DNA from: a bacterium
Lineage (GTDB): Bacteria; Patescibacteriota; Microgenomatia; Daviesbacterales; UBA10151
Assembly: GCA_027364775.1 (NCBI GenBank)
Contig: DAHXOS010000060.1
Location: 1-9,104 of the forward strand
DNA: 9,104 bases
Reading direction: 5' to 3'
Each line of letters opens with the position of its first letter. The first letter of the stretch is position 1. This document shows positions 1 through 5,996 of the stretch, one piece after another. Below the pieces are notes generated by a model. The model was not told the DNA's origin, searched no databases, and was given only the letters and a program-made list of their open reading frames with translations. The position numbers were made by a program, and so were the translations under genes.

Positions 1-163
1 AGATATCTATGATAATAAGATCAGGTAATTCTTTAAGAATAAATTGTTTAATATGATTAATATCATCTAAGGCTATTACTTCATATCCTGCTTCTTCTAA
101 AATTATTTTGGTTACCTCAACAATTCCACTATCATCTTCTATTAACACAATTTTTTTAGCCAT
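1..163 (-). CDS. Response regulator receiver domain (N-terminal part, runs off window)
   Basis: Only the first 54 codons are inside the window. The protein begins MAKKIVLIEDD, with the acidic pocket at E9-D10-D11, and reaches D53 in the hydrophobic strand LIIID. That Asp is at the expected place for the phosphoacceptor of a CheY-like receiver. The start is well fixed: a strong Shine-Dalgarno AAAGGAGGTGAGG lies just upstream on the minus strand and overlaps the stop codon of the histidine kinase. The two genes are separated by 13 nt and should be co-transcribed and translationally linked, kinase first. The output domain is outside the window, so it cannot be said whether this is a DNA-binding or a single-domain regulator. 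The family call is secure; the pathway is unknown. Confidence 0.9.
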   Translation of the reverse strand, partial: MAKKIVLIEDDSGIVEVTKIILEEAGYEVIALDDINHIKQFILKELPDLIIIDI

Positions 164-176
164 ATCCTCACCTCCT

Positions 177-1952
177 TTAAGTAACAACAGGTAAATTAAA
201 AAGAAAAGTTGAACCCTTTCCTTTAGTGCTTTTGACCCAAATTTTTCCTCCGTGCCGTTTAATAATTTCTGCTGTGATATGTAAACCTAATCCAAACCCG
301 GAGATAGTTTTTCTTTTTTGATCGTCAATCCGGTAAAATCTTTGAAAAATTCTTTCCTGCTCCAATTTAGGAATACCGATCCCAAAGTCTTGGATAGAGG
401 TAGTAATGCTATTTTTAGACCCCCGGGTTCTTTCTACCGAAACTATTATTCTATGAGCTTGAGGTGAGTATTTAATGGCATTAGTTAACAAATTTACCAT
501 TACTTGTGATATCCGATTTGAATCTCCTAAAACTTTGGCCGAACTTTTTATTTTTAGAGTTATCTTATGTTGAGCAGATGTGGTTTGAATATCAGCTACT
601 ATCTCTTGAATTAGCTCTCCTAAATCAAAGACCTCTTTATCATAGCCTAATTTACCTTCATTAATTTTGGAAACATCTAATAAATCAGTTACCAGCTCAG
701 TTAGTTTATCAATTTGGTTGTTAACTCTCACCATATAATTTTCAACATCAGGAATTTTGCAATCAGCTAGTTTTGTAGCTAATAACTGACCATAAGCTCT
801 TAAAGTAGTTAACGGAGTTTTTAGTTCATGTGAGGCGATACTAATAAATTGGTCCTTACTCTCTTCCAGTAGTTTTCGGTCGGTAATATCAATACAGGTT
901 CCTAAATATCCTAAAAAATTACGATAGTTGGTAAACCGGGGAACTTCGGTAACCAGCATCCAGCGGTATTCACCGTCTGCTCTTTTTAGACGGTACTCCA
1001 TCTGGTAGCCAATTCTGGCATCAAATGCGCTGTCATAGACATCTAAGACTTTATCCAAATCATCGGGGTGGATCAACTCTTTCCAACCGTTTCTCACTTC
1101 CTGACCAATCTTACGTCCGCTAAATTCTAACCAGGTTTTATTAAAGTAATACCTTAGTTTATCTACACCGGCCATCCAGATTAACACTGGAGCATGGTCT
1201 GACAACTCCTTAAAGCGGTCCTCGCTTTCTCTTAATTTTTGTTCATCTAATTTTCTTTTAGTAATATCAGTAAAATAAACGGAGATCCCGTTTTTAGACG
1301 GATAGACATGAAAATCTAACCATTTACTCATTTGAGCTATATATTCTTCATAATGCACCACTGTTTGTGTTTTAAATGCTTCTTTATATTTTTTATAACT
1401 TAAGGTTTTTTTAGCTCTAGGATAGAGAGTCCAAATATTATGGTTAAGCAAAGCATTTTTATCTGTTGATTGAAAATAACGTAAGGCGTGTTTATTAATA
1501 TACCTTAAGCGCCAGCGGGTATCTAAAGTGAAAAAGGCATCGTTAATACTTTCTAGGATTTCTTTTTGCCTTTTAGTTGTATCCTGAATTATTTGATTTA
1601 AAGCGCTAATAATAAAACCCTCCAGCAAATAAATTGATACTGCTATTATTTGGTTAAAAGACAGCAGCCAGAACTTTCCGTCAGGTTCTATAAAAAAGAA
1701 AATAGCAAAAAAAGCTCCTAAAGCAGTGGCAAATATTCCGGGCCACAAACCACCATACCAGGAAGCAATAGTGACAGGTATTAAAAATGGCAAAATCGAT
1801 GAGGTATTGCCCAAAATGTGTGCCGTTTTAAGACGCAACAAAAGTATTAATAAAGTCAGTAACAAGCTAAAGATGTAACTCGAGAAAGTAGTTTTTTTAG
1901 TTAAAGATTTAATTAATTTGCGCCACCAGTGATGGAAGCTGTGTTTGTTCAT
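177..1952 (-). CDS. Membrane-bound PAS sensor histidine kinase
   Basis: A 591-aa sensor kinase. Residues 20-120 form a hydrophobic block of about four membrane helices, with the signature ASWYGGLWPG at 63-72. This resembles the DUF4118 membrane domain of KdpD-type kinases. Two PAS domains follow, at about 130-232 and 243-360; the second has the PAC-like stretch EYRLKRADGEYRW. The HisKA dimerisation domain carries the phospho-acceptor H375 in SHELKTP. The HATPase domain shows the N box (N487-N491), G1 box DFGIG (522-526), F box around 536-539 and G2 box GFGLGL (552-557). All catalytic boxes are intact, so it should be active. The signal is unknown; PAS domains suggest a small ligand or redox cue. 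The start has no clear Shine-Dalgarno but lies about 20 nt below a TATAAT box. It is followed directly by its probable response regulator. Confidence 0.93.
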   Translation of the reverse strand: MNKHSFHHWWRKLIKSLTKKTTFSSYIFSLLLTLLILLLRLKTAHILGNTSSILPFLIPVTIASWYGGLWPGIFATALGAFFAIFFFIEPDGKFWLLSFNQIIAVSIYLLEGFIISALNQIIQDTTKRQKEILESINDAFFTLDTRWRLRYINKHALRYFQSTDKNALLNHNIWTLYPRAKKTLSYKKYKEAFKTQTVVHYEEYIAQMSKWLDFHVYPSKNGISVYFTDITKRKLDEQKLRESEDRFKELSDHAPVLIWMAGVDKLRYYFNKTWLEFSGRKIGQEVRNGWKELIHPDDLDKVLDVYDSAFDARIGYQMEYRLKRADGEYRWMLVTEVPRFTNYRNFLGYLGTCIDITDRKLLEESKDQFISIASHELKTPLTTLRAYGQLLATKLADCKIPDVENYMVRVNNQIDKLTELVTDLLDVSKINEGKLGYDKEVFDLGELIQEIVADIQTTSAQHKITLKIKSSAKVLGDSNRISQVMVNLLTNAIKYSPQAHRIIVSVERTRGSKNSITTSIQDFGIGIPKLEQERIFQRFYRIDDQKRKTISGFGLGLHITAEIIKRHGGKIWVKSTKGKGSTFLFNLPVVT

Positions 1953-1972
1953 TAATTACATCTGGTAAGGTG

Positions 1973-2003
1973 ATTATACCATTGCTGTTTAATTTGGATG
2001 TAA
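1973..2003 (-). promoter_or_regulatory. Candidate promoter of the kinase/regulator operon
   Basis: On the minus strand there is a perfect -10 box TATAAT (1973-1978). A weak -35 candidate TTACAT (1998-2003) sits 19 nt upstream, a slightly long spacing. Transcription would start near 1966, giving a leader of about 14 nt before the kinase ATG, which has no Shine-Dalgarno. The -10 is convincing and the -35 is not. Confidence 0.4.
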
Positions 2004-2013
2004 GGATAATGTA

Positions 2014-2031
2014 AAGTAGCAGGGGTGGGAT
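2014..2031 (-). repeat. Inverted copy of the tRNA 3' end (left repeat)
   Basis: The plus strand reads AAGTAGCAGGGGTGGGAT. This is the exact reverse complement of positions 2887-2904, which cover the 3' half of the T arm, the acceptor 3' strand, the discriminator base and three bases beyond the CAU tRNA. Identity is 18/18 and stops sharply on both sides. The two copies bracket the HTH/LAGLIDADG-like gene and the tRNA in inverted orientation. A short local hairpin (AGCAG 2018-2022 with CTGCT 2034-2038) also includes this copy. Whether it is a tRNA-derived scar, an element end or an inverted attachment-site remnant cannot be decided from the sequence. Confidence 0.85.
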
Positions 2032-2052
2032 CACTGCTTAAGATCAACTCTA

Positions 2053-2081
2053 TTGACCGAAGAAATACCGAAGAGTATGAT
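2053..2081 (+). promoter_or_regulatory. Strong sigma70-type promoter for the HTH/LAGLIDADG-like gene
   Basis: TTGACC (2053-2058), a 17-nt spacer and TATGAT (2076-2081) match the consensus at 5/6 positions in each box with ideal spacing. The -10 box ends 6 nt before the ATG at 2088, so transcription should begin at or next to the A of the start codon. That gives a leaderless mRNA and explains the missing Shine-Dalgarno. It lies between the inverted tRNA-end copy and the gene. Confidence 0.65.
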
Positions 2082-2087
2082 TAATTT

Positions 2088-2798
2088 ATGGCAAAATACC
2101 AATTAAGATTAAAATCAAGGGTATTAAGGACAAAAGGTGAAAGTATTAAAAACATAGCAAACAATTTAGGTGTTTCAAGAAGTACAGTGAGTTGGTGGGT
2201 TAGAGATATCACATTGACGCCAAAACAGTTAAATCAATTAAAATTTTCTGAAGAAAAAGGAAAAGCATTAGGTAGAATCAAATCATTACAGATTAAAGAA
2301 GCTAAAAGGAAATTTAGAATTAATCTAAGCATTACAAACGGGAAAAGAGCTGTTGGTATATTAGTTAAAAGAGAGTTGTTAGTTACCGGATTAGCTCTTT
2401 ATTGGGCTGAGGGAGGAAAAAGCTTTAGAAATAAAAGAGTTGAGTTTTGTAATTCTGATCCTAGAATGGTAAAACTCTTTCTTAATTGGCTTAAGGTTTG
2501 TTTGGAAGTACAAGCTAAAGACTTAAGAGCTGTAGTTGGCATTAATGAAATTCATAGACTAAGAGAACAAGAGGTTAAGCTATATTGGTCTCAAATAACA
2601 GGAATTCCTTTAGCGCAGTTTAGAAAAACGAGTTTTAAAAAGACCTTTAATAAAAAAATATATGATAATCTTGCTGATCACAAGGGTACACTAAGTATCG
2701 TTGTTGCCAGATCAACTAATCTCTATTATGAAATAATGGGCTTAATTGAAGGTTTAGCAAGCTGCTATCTGAGAAAAGACTACGTAGTTTGTCTATAA
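2088..2798 (+). CDS. HTH protein with LAGLIDADG-like homing-endonuclease-type region
   Basis: A 236-aa basic protein. Residues 16-40 form a helix-turn-helix of the resolvase/Hin type (IANNLGVSRSTVSWWVRD). The middle carries GLALYWAEGGK (101-111) and VEFCNSDPRMVKLFLNWL (118-135). These resemble the first LAGLIDADG helix and the following 'NSDP..I..FL' segment of homing-endonuclease-like proteins. The C-terminal part (200-223, ending EIMGLIEGL) looks like a repeat of that fold's helical segment. Acidic residue E108 is a candidate metal ligand. I recall this HTH-plus-LAGLIDADG-like layout as common in CPR genomes, usually annotated hypothetical; nuclease activity is inference. It lies 29 nt upstream of a tRNA gene and, with it, between inverted copies of the tRNA 3' end, which suggests mobility. 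It could instead be a transcription regulator. The start is fixed by a promoter ending 6 nt before the ATG. Confidence 0.75.
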   Translation: MAKYQLRLKSRVLRTKGESIKNIANNLGVSRSTVSWWVRDITLTPKQLNQLKFSEEKGKALGRIKSLQIKEAKRKFRINLSITNGKRAVGILVKRELLVTGLALYWAEGGKSFRNKRVEFCNSDPRMVKLFLNWLKVCLEVQAKDLRAVVGINEIHRLREQEVKLYWSQITGIPLAQFRKTSFKKTFNKKIYDNLADHKGTLSIVVARSTNLYYEIMGLIEGLASCYLRKDYVVCL

Positions 2799-2827
2799 AA
2801 CAACATTTTGATAAAATTCAACAACAC

Positions 2828-2901
2828 GGCAGGGTAGCTTAGTTGGTTAAAGCGAGGGAATCATAACCCCTAGAGCGTGGGTTCAAATCCCACCCCTGCT
2901 A
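2828..2901 (+). tRNA. tRNA with CAU anticodon (Met, or Ile2 if lysidine-modified)
   Basis: A full cloverleaf of 74 nt. Acceptor 2828-2834 pairs with 2894-2900 (G1-U72 wobble, six Watson-Crick pairs). D stem GCTT/AAGC is 2837-2840/2850-2853. The anticodon stem is 2855-2859/2867-2871, with anticodon CAT at 2862-2864. The variable loop is 5 nt. T stem GTGGG/CCCAC is 2877-2881/2889-2893, with loop TTCAAAT. The discriminator is A2901 and no CCA is encoded (ACT follows). Two oddities are visible: the last anticodon-stem pair (31-39) is A-C instead of a proper pair, and position 32 is A instead of a pyrimidine. The initiator hallmarks (C1-A72 mismatch, GC pairs at 29-31) are not met, so elongator Met or Ile2 is more likely. 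The 3' end is duplicated in inverse orientation at 2014-2031. Confidence 0.93.
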
Positions 2902-2904
2902 CTT
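2887..2904 (+). repeat. tRNA 3' end, right copy of the 18-bp inverted repeat
   Basis: Reads ATCCCACCCCTGCTACTT, the perfect reverse complement of 2014-2031. It includes the 3' arm of the T stem, the acceptor 3' strand, the discriminator and three bases downstream of the mature tRNA. The repeat therefore extends past the tRNA gene and is not simply conserved tRNA sequence. The distance between copies is 855 nt, just enough for the HTH/LAGLIDADG-like gene plus the tRNA body. Confidence 0.85.
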
Positions 2905-3051
2905 AAGTCTAGATTAACATCAAGAAATTTCGGCACCAATGCTCCGATATTATTTCTGGTAACAGCTGTTTTATCGTTGTCTGTTATAATTTTAGCCTTT
3001 TTATCCGAAGCAAACTCAGATACTCCAGCAACTCAATTATCCCTAGATTAA
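2905..3051 (+). pseudogene. Startless ORF fragment with one membrane segment
   Basis: Downstream of the tRNA a frame ending TAA at 3049-3051 reads like a protein C-terminus. A basic stretch (KSRLTSRNFGTN) is followed by one hydrophobic helix (APILFLVTAVLSLSVIILAF) and a polar tail (SEANSDTPATQLSLD). There is no ATG or GTG; the frame runs back open into the tRNA gene. It could be the remnant of a single-pass membrane protein truncated when the tRNA or HTH/endonuclease-like segment arrived, a small protein with a rare start codon, or chance. Codon choice resembles the neighbours. The rest of the gap to 3131 shows only a TATAAT at 2985-2990 and the promoter-like pair at 3095-3124. Confidence 0.3.
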
Positions 3052-3094
3052 GTTTTAGTAATATTCATAATAAAAATCAAGTTTGTTGAGGATT

Positions 3095-3124
3095 TTTCCA
3101 AATCTTTGTGGTAACCTGTATCTT
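3095..3124 (+). promoter_or_regulatory. Candidate promoter of the citrate-cleaving operon
   Basis: TTTCCA (3095-3100), an 18-nt spacer and TATCTT (3119-3124) each match 4/6 consensus positions. The -10 box ends 7 nt before the ATG at 3132, the same geometry as at the HTH gene, which would give a leaderless transcript. No Shine-Dalgarno precedes this ATG. Each box is mediocre; the shared spacing to the start codon is the main support. Confidence 0.4.
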
Positions 3125-3131
3125 AAGAAAT

Positions 3132-4304
3132 ATGATTCTTTATGAGTTTGAAGGTAAACAACTGTTATTTCATGCTGGTATAAATATTCCAAATCAACAA
3201 ATTCTAGAGACATCAGATGAAGAGGTTATAGTTAGATCTCCGGTAGTAGTAAAAGCCCAAGTTTTATCTGGTAAGAGGGCAGCTGTTGGGGGGATTGCAA
3301 TTGTTGAAGATAGTGAAAAAATTCAATCTGAAATTGCTGATATGCTGGGCCAGACTATCAATCAGGAAAAAGTAGAAAGGGTTTTGGTTGAGGAAAAAAT
3401 TGCCTACCAAAAAGCGTATTATCTTTCTATCTCTTACGATGGAGAAGAAAGAGCGCCGGTTTTATCTTTTTCCAAAGAGGGTGGGACAGGAATAGAGGAG
3501 AGGCGAGTAGAAAAATTTGTTATCAATCCTATGTCCCCTTATGACAATTTACCTTCCGGTATCGAAGGGGAGTTATTAGAAAAGGTGCTAAATTTATTCT
3601 TTGCTGAAGATTGTCTGCTTTTGGAGATTAACCCTTTGGTAAAGACAAATGATGGCAGGTGGGTAGCTTTAGATGCCAAGATAAAACTTGACGATATGGC
3701 TTTATCACGTCATCCTGATAGAACATTTCCTCCTAGATCTGTTCCGGGACACACATCAACTACAACGGAAATTGAGGCTAAAAAAATTGACCAGGAAGAT
3801 TACCGGGGGACTGCTGGGTCTGCCTACTTTGATTTAGATGGGGATATTGCGGTTTTATCATCTGGAGGCGGAGTATCTTTAACTGCAATGGATGCTTTAA
3901 TTGCAGCAGGTGGGAAACCGGCTAATTTTACCGAATATTCGGGAAACCCGCCTAAAGAAAAGGTAGTTAAATTAACTAAAATTGTTTTATCAAAACCTAA
4001 TATTCATGGACTTTGGGTGATTGGTACTGTTGTTGCCAATTTTACCGATATTTATGAAACACTCTCAGGATTAATTGAAGGTTTAAGAGAAGCAGAGAAA
4101 GAGTTAGATACTAAATTTAAGTTTCCGGTTGTTATTAGACGTGGAGGACCAAGGGATGATGAAGCATACCAGATGTTAAAAGAAGTTAAAGATTTTGATA
4201 TTTATCTTTTAGGTCCGGAGACATCAATTTCCCAAGCTGCAAAAGTTATGCAACAAAAAGCAAAAGAATATGCAATTTCACAAGGAGATCTAGAAGATGA
4301 GTAG
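3132..4304 (+). CDS. ccsA: Citryl-CoA synthetase large subunit / ATP-citrate lyase N-terminal-type subunit (ATP-grasp)
   Basis: A 390-aa protein of the succinyl-CoA synthetase beta / ATP-citrate lyase superfamily. The ATP-grasp part is residues 1-230, with VVKAQVLSGKRAAVGG at about 39-54 and LDAKIKLDDMALSRHP at about 180-195. The latter is closer to ATP-citrate lyase than to SucC. The C-terminal part holds GGGVSLTAMDALIAAGGKPA, TEYSGNPP, ANFTD (N303, T305) and RRGGP (R336-R337). In human ACLY the equivalent ANFT and RRGGP residues (N346, T348, R379) bind citrate, so citrate rather than succinate is the expected substrate. The subunit should form citryl-CoA with its partner encoded immediately downstream. 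The start at 3132 (MILYEFEGK) matches the family N-terminus; an in-frame GTG at 3108 adds eight unconvincing residues. It overlaps the next gene by 8 nt. It could equally be named as an acl subunit, since acl naming differs between bacteria and plants. Confidence 0.88.
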   Translation: MILYEFEGKQLLFHAGINIPNQQILETSDEEVIVRSPVVVKAQVLSGKRAAVGGIAIVEDSEKIQSEIADMLGQTINQEKVERVLVEEKIAYQKAYYLSISYDGEERAPVLSFSKEGGTGIEERRVEKFVINPMSPYDNLPSGIEGELLEKVLNLFFAEDCLLLEINPLVKTNDGRWVALDAKIKLDDMALSRHPDRTFPPRSVPGHTSTTTEIEAKKIDQEDYRGTAGSAYFDLDGDIAVLSSGGGVSLTAMDALIAAGGKPANFTEYSGNPPKEKVVKLTKIVLSKPNIHGLWVIGTVVANFTDIYETLSGLIEGLREAEKELDTKFKFPVVIRRGGPRDDEAYQMLKEVKDFDIYLLGPETSISQAAKVMQQKAKEYAISQGDLEDE

Positions 4305-5199
4305 ATTACTAAGAGAGGGTGCTAAATTAATAGGCCAGGGTATTACCGGATTTGAAGGCTCAAGAGCTTTACCTAGAATGTTAGAGTTTGGAACCCAAAT
4401 CGTGGCTGGTGTTACTCCAGGAAAGGGCGGATTGGTTTTAGAGGGAGTACCAATTTTTAATACAGTTTCCGAAGCAATTAATAAAGTAGGAGAGGTAGAT
4501 GGTTCAGTTATTTTTGCTCCACCGTTAAGGACACTAGATGCAGTCAAGGAAGCTTTAGAGGCAGGGATTAACTTCTTACTAGTTGGAGCAGAAAAAGTAC
4601 CAACAAAAGATGAGGCAATAATGTACCAACTTGCCAAAGAACATCACGCCTCAATTATTGGGCCAAGCTCGGTTGGCTTAATTAATCCTAGAAGAAAGTT
4701 AAGAATTGGTTTCTTGGCTGTTGCCAAAACAGAAAGAGCTTATCAGGAGGGGGAGGTAGCGGTAATCTCAAAATCAGGCTCAATGACCTCAGAGATTGCG
4801 CTTCATTTAAAAAATAACAATTTGGGGGTTTCCTGGGCTTTGGGGATTGGCGGAGATATTATCCCCGGAACAGACTTCTCCGACTTTTTACTGGAATTAG
4901 AAAATGATCCACAAAGTAAAGCTTCAGTAATTTTTGGAGAGCTGGGCGGAACATTTGAGGAAAGAGTTGCAAAGTTAGTTAAGGAAGGCAGAATTTCAAA
5001 ACCTGTGGTAGCTTTTATTGTGGGTGATTTTACCACTAAACTCCCAAAAGAAGTGCAATTTGGTCATGCTGGTGCAATAATTGAGGGAACAAGAGGCTTG
5101 CCTGAAAACAAAAGAAAAATTTTAAGGGAAGCCGGAGTAAAGGTGGCAGATGATTTAGACCAAATTGCAGCTTTGGTTAAAGAAAGTATTAAAGAATAA
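4297..5199 (+). CDS. ccsB: Citryl-CoA synthetase small subunit (SucD / ATP-citrate lyase central-domain type)
   Basis: A 300-aa protein, close to the SucD length of about 290. The N-terminal CoA-binding Rossmann domain shows GQGITGFEG (13-21) and VAGVTPGKGG (37-45). IGPSSVGLINP (121-131) and VISKSGSMTSEIA (156-168) follow. The phospho-histidine is H257 in FGHAGAIIEG, the residue that carries phosphate between the ATP-grasp subunit and the carboxylate. All core elements of a ligase alpha subunit are intact. The family alone would allow succinyl-CoA synthetase, but the partner has ATP-citrate-lyase citrate-site residues and a citryl-CoA-lyase-like gene follows. Together they correspond to domains fused in AclA/ACLY. 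The ATG overlaps the upstream stop by 8 nt and has AAGGAG about 10 nt before it, so translation is coupled. The C-terminus ends where a fused ACL would continue into the lyase. Confidence 0.88.
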   Translation: MSRLLREGAKLIGQGITGFEGSRALPRMLEFGTQIVAGVTPGKGGLVLEGVPIFNTVSEAINKVGEVDGSVIFAPPLRTLDAVKEALEAGINFLLVGAEKVPTKDEAIMYQLAKEHHASIIGPSSVGLINPRRKLRIGFLAVAKTERAYQEGEVAVISKSGSMTSEIALHLKNNNLGVSWALGIGGDIIPGTDFSDFLLELENDPQSKASVIFGELGGTFEERVAKLVKEGRISKPVVAFIVGDFTTKLPKEVQFGHAGAIIEGTRGLPENKRKILREAGVKVADDLDQIAALVKESIKE

Positions 5200-5892
5200 A
5201 TGGCTATAACTATAAAACACAAAATTGAAGATGATGAGATAACCCCGGCGATGTTTGGCGGTCAAGAACATTTAGAGATAGCTGCCAATCAATCTTTCAC
5301 CCAGACGATCTTTCAATCCTTAACTGAAAAAGAAGGGACAAAAGAAGAGATTAAAATACTTGATTTAATTCTTAATTTATCTTATGACCACGGTCCAGCC
5401 TCGCCGTCAGCCCAAGCTACTTTAAATGCAATAGAGCAGGGTAAAACCATGGGTCAGGCTATTGGTGAGGGGATTTCTCAAATTGATGATTCTCATGGTG
5501 GTGCAGGGGGGCCTTTGATGGAGGTGTTATATAAAATTAAGAATAATGAATTAAGAATTGAGGATTATGTGAAAGATAATATAGAACAAGGAAAAAGAAT
5601 TCCCGGATTAGGACATAGAGTCTATAAAGATATTGATCCTAGAGCCGAATTGATTATGAATCAGGCTCAGGAGCTAGAAATGGGAAGTGAGTTTATGGAT
5701 TTAGTAAAGATGATAAAAGAAGAATTTTTTAAGCAAAGCGGTAAAAATCTGCCGGTTAATATTGATGGGGCAATAGCAGCAGCTTTTTGTACTTTAGGTT
5801 TAAATCCTAAAGCTGGAATTGCTGTATTTATCATTGCCCGTTCTTTAGGGTTATCTGCTCATTATATTAATAACTCTGAGGCTAAATTTTGA
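5200..5892 (+). CDS. ccl: Citryl-CoA lyase (citrate-synthase-fold protein)
   Basis: A 230-aa protein matching the C-terminal citrate synthase-like domain of ATP-citrate lyase and free-standing citryl-CoA lyase. It is much shorter than true citrate synthase (about 380-430 aa). Visible active-site elements are DHGPASPSA (H64), DDSHGGAGGP (H99), GLGHRVYKDIDPR (H139) and NIDGAIAAAF (D189). H64, H139 and D189 align with H900, H975 and D1026 of human ACLY, so it should cleave citryl-CoA to acetyl-CoA and oxaloacetate. The ATG directly abuts the TAA of the preceding gene with no spacing and no Shine-Dalgarno, implying translation by reinitiation and a fixed ratio with the synthetase. The C-terminus stops soon after the conserved SLGLSAHYI. 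A reversed (citrate-forming) role is possible but cannot be judged from sequence. Confidence 0.88.
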   Translation: MAITIKHKIEDDEITPAMFGGQEHLEIAANQSFTQTIFQSLTEKEGTKEEIKILDLILNLSYDHGPASPSAQATLNAIEQGKTMGQAIGEGISQIDDSHGGAGGPLMEVLYKIKNNELRIEDYVKDNIEQGKRIPGLGHRVYKDIDPRAELIMNQAQELEMGSEFMDLVKMIKEEFFKQSGKNLPVNIDGAIAAAFCTLGLNPKAGIAVFIIARSLGLSAHYINNSEAKF

Positions 5893-5916
5893 GTTTTACT
5901 TAAGATGTGATATAAT
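5889..5916 (+). promoter_or_regulatory. Extended -10 promoter overlapping the lyase stop codon
   Basis: TTGAGT (5889-5894), a 16-nt spacer and TATAAT (5911-5916) preceded by TG one base upstream (TGATATAAT) form a good extended -10 promoter. The -35 box overlaps the TGA of the citryl-CoA lyase gene. Transcription would start near 5923, upstream of the short terminator-like hairpin and the 65-aa ORF. Confidence 0.6.
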
Positions 5917-5944
5917 TACTAGCAACAAGTTAAAAAACATTCTT

Positions 5945-5965
5945 AGTCCGCAAGGGCTTTTTTTT
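5945..5965 (+). terminator. Short GNRA-loop intrinsic terminator
   Basis: AGTCC (5945-5949), tetraloop GCAA and GGGCT (5954-5958) form a 5-bp stem with one T-G wobble, followed at once by a run of Ts to 5965. It can end the citrate-cleaving operon. Because a promoter-like element lies just upstream, it could also attenuate transcription into the 65-aa ORF. The stem is short, so efficiency is uncertain. Confidence 0.6.
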
Positions 5966-5996
5966 GGGAAAAATATTTTAACTTAGGAAAAAAATT

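Noticed and set aside
3108..3131. GTG start eight codons upstream of the ccsA ATG
   Set aside because: The added residues (MVTCILRN) are not like the family N-terminus, there is no suitable Shine-Dalgarno, and the likely transcription start is downstream of it.
4290..4637. Minus-strand open frame of 115 codons
   Set aside because: It lies wholly opposite the citryl-CoA synthetase small-subunit gene, is rich in Ser/Pro/Thr as expected of an antisense shadow, and has no motif.
4803..5036. Minus-strand open frame of 77 codons
   Set aside because: Antisense shadow of the same synthetase gene, with low-complexity Pro/Ser composition and no ribosome binding site.
3132..5199. Plain succinyl-CoA synthetase (sucCD) identity
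   Set aside because: The large subunit has ATP-citrate-lyase-type motifs (TEYSGNPP, ANFTD, RRGGP with citrate-binding residues), and a citryl-CoA-lyase-type gene follows directly.
5200..5892. Full citrate synthase
   Set aside because: At 230 aa it is far too short and matches only the lyase domain of ATP-citrate lyase (DHGPAS, GLGHRVYK, NIDG).
5890..5892. Recoding of UGA (as in some CPR lineages)
   Set aside because: UGA falls exactly where the lyase family ends and where the small 65-aa ORF ends, and no conserved gene has an internal UGA.
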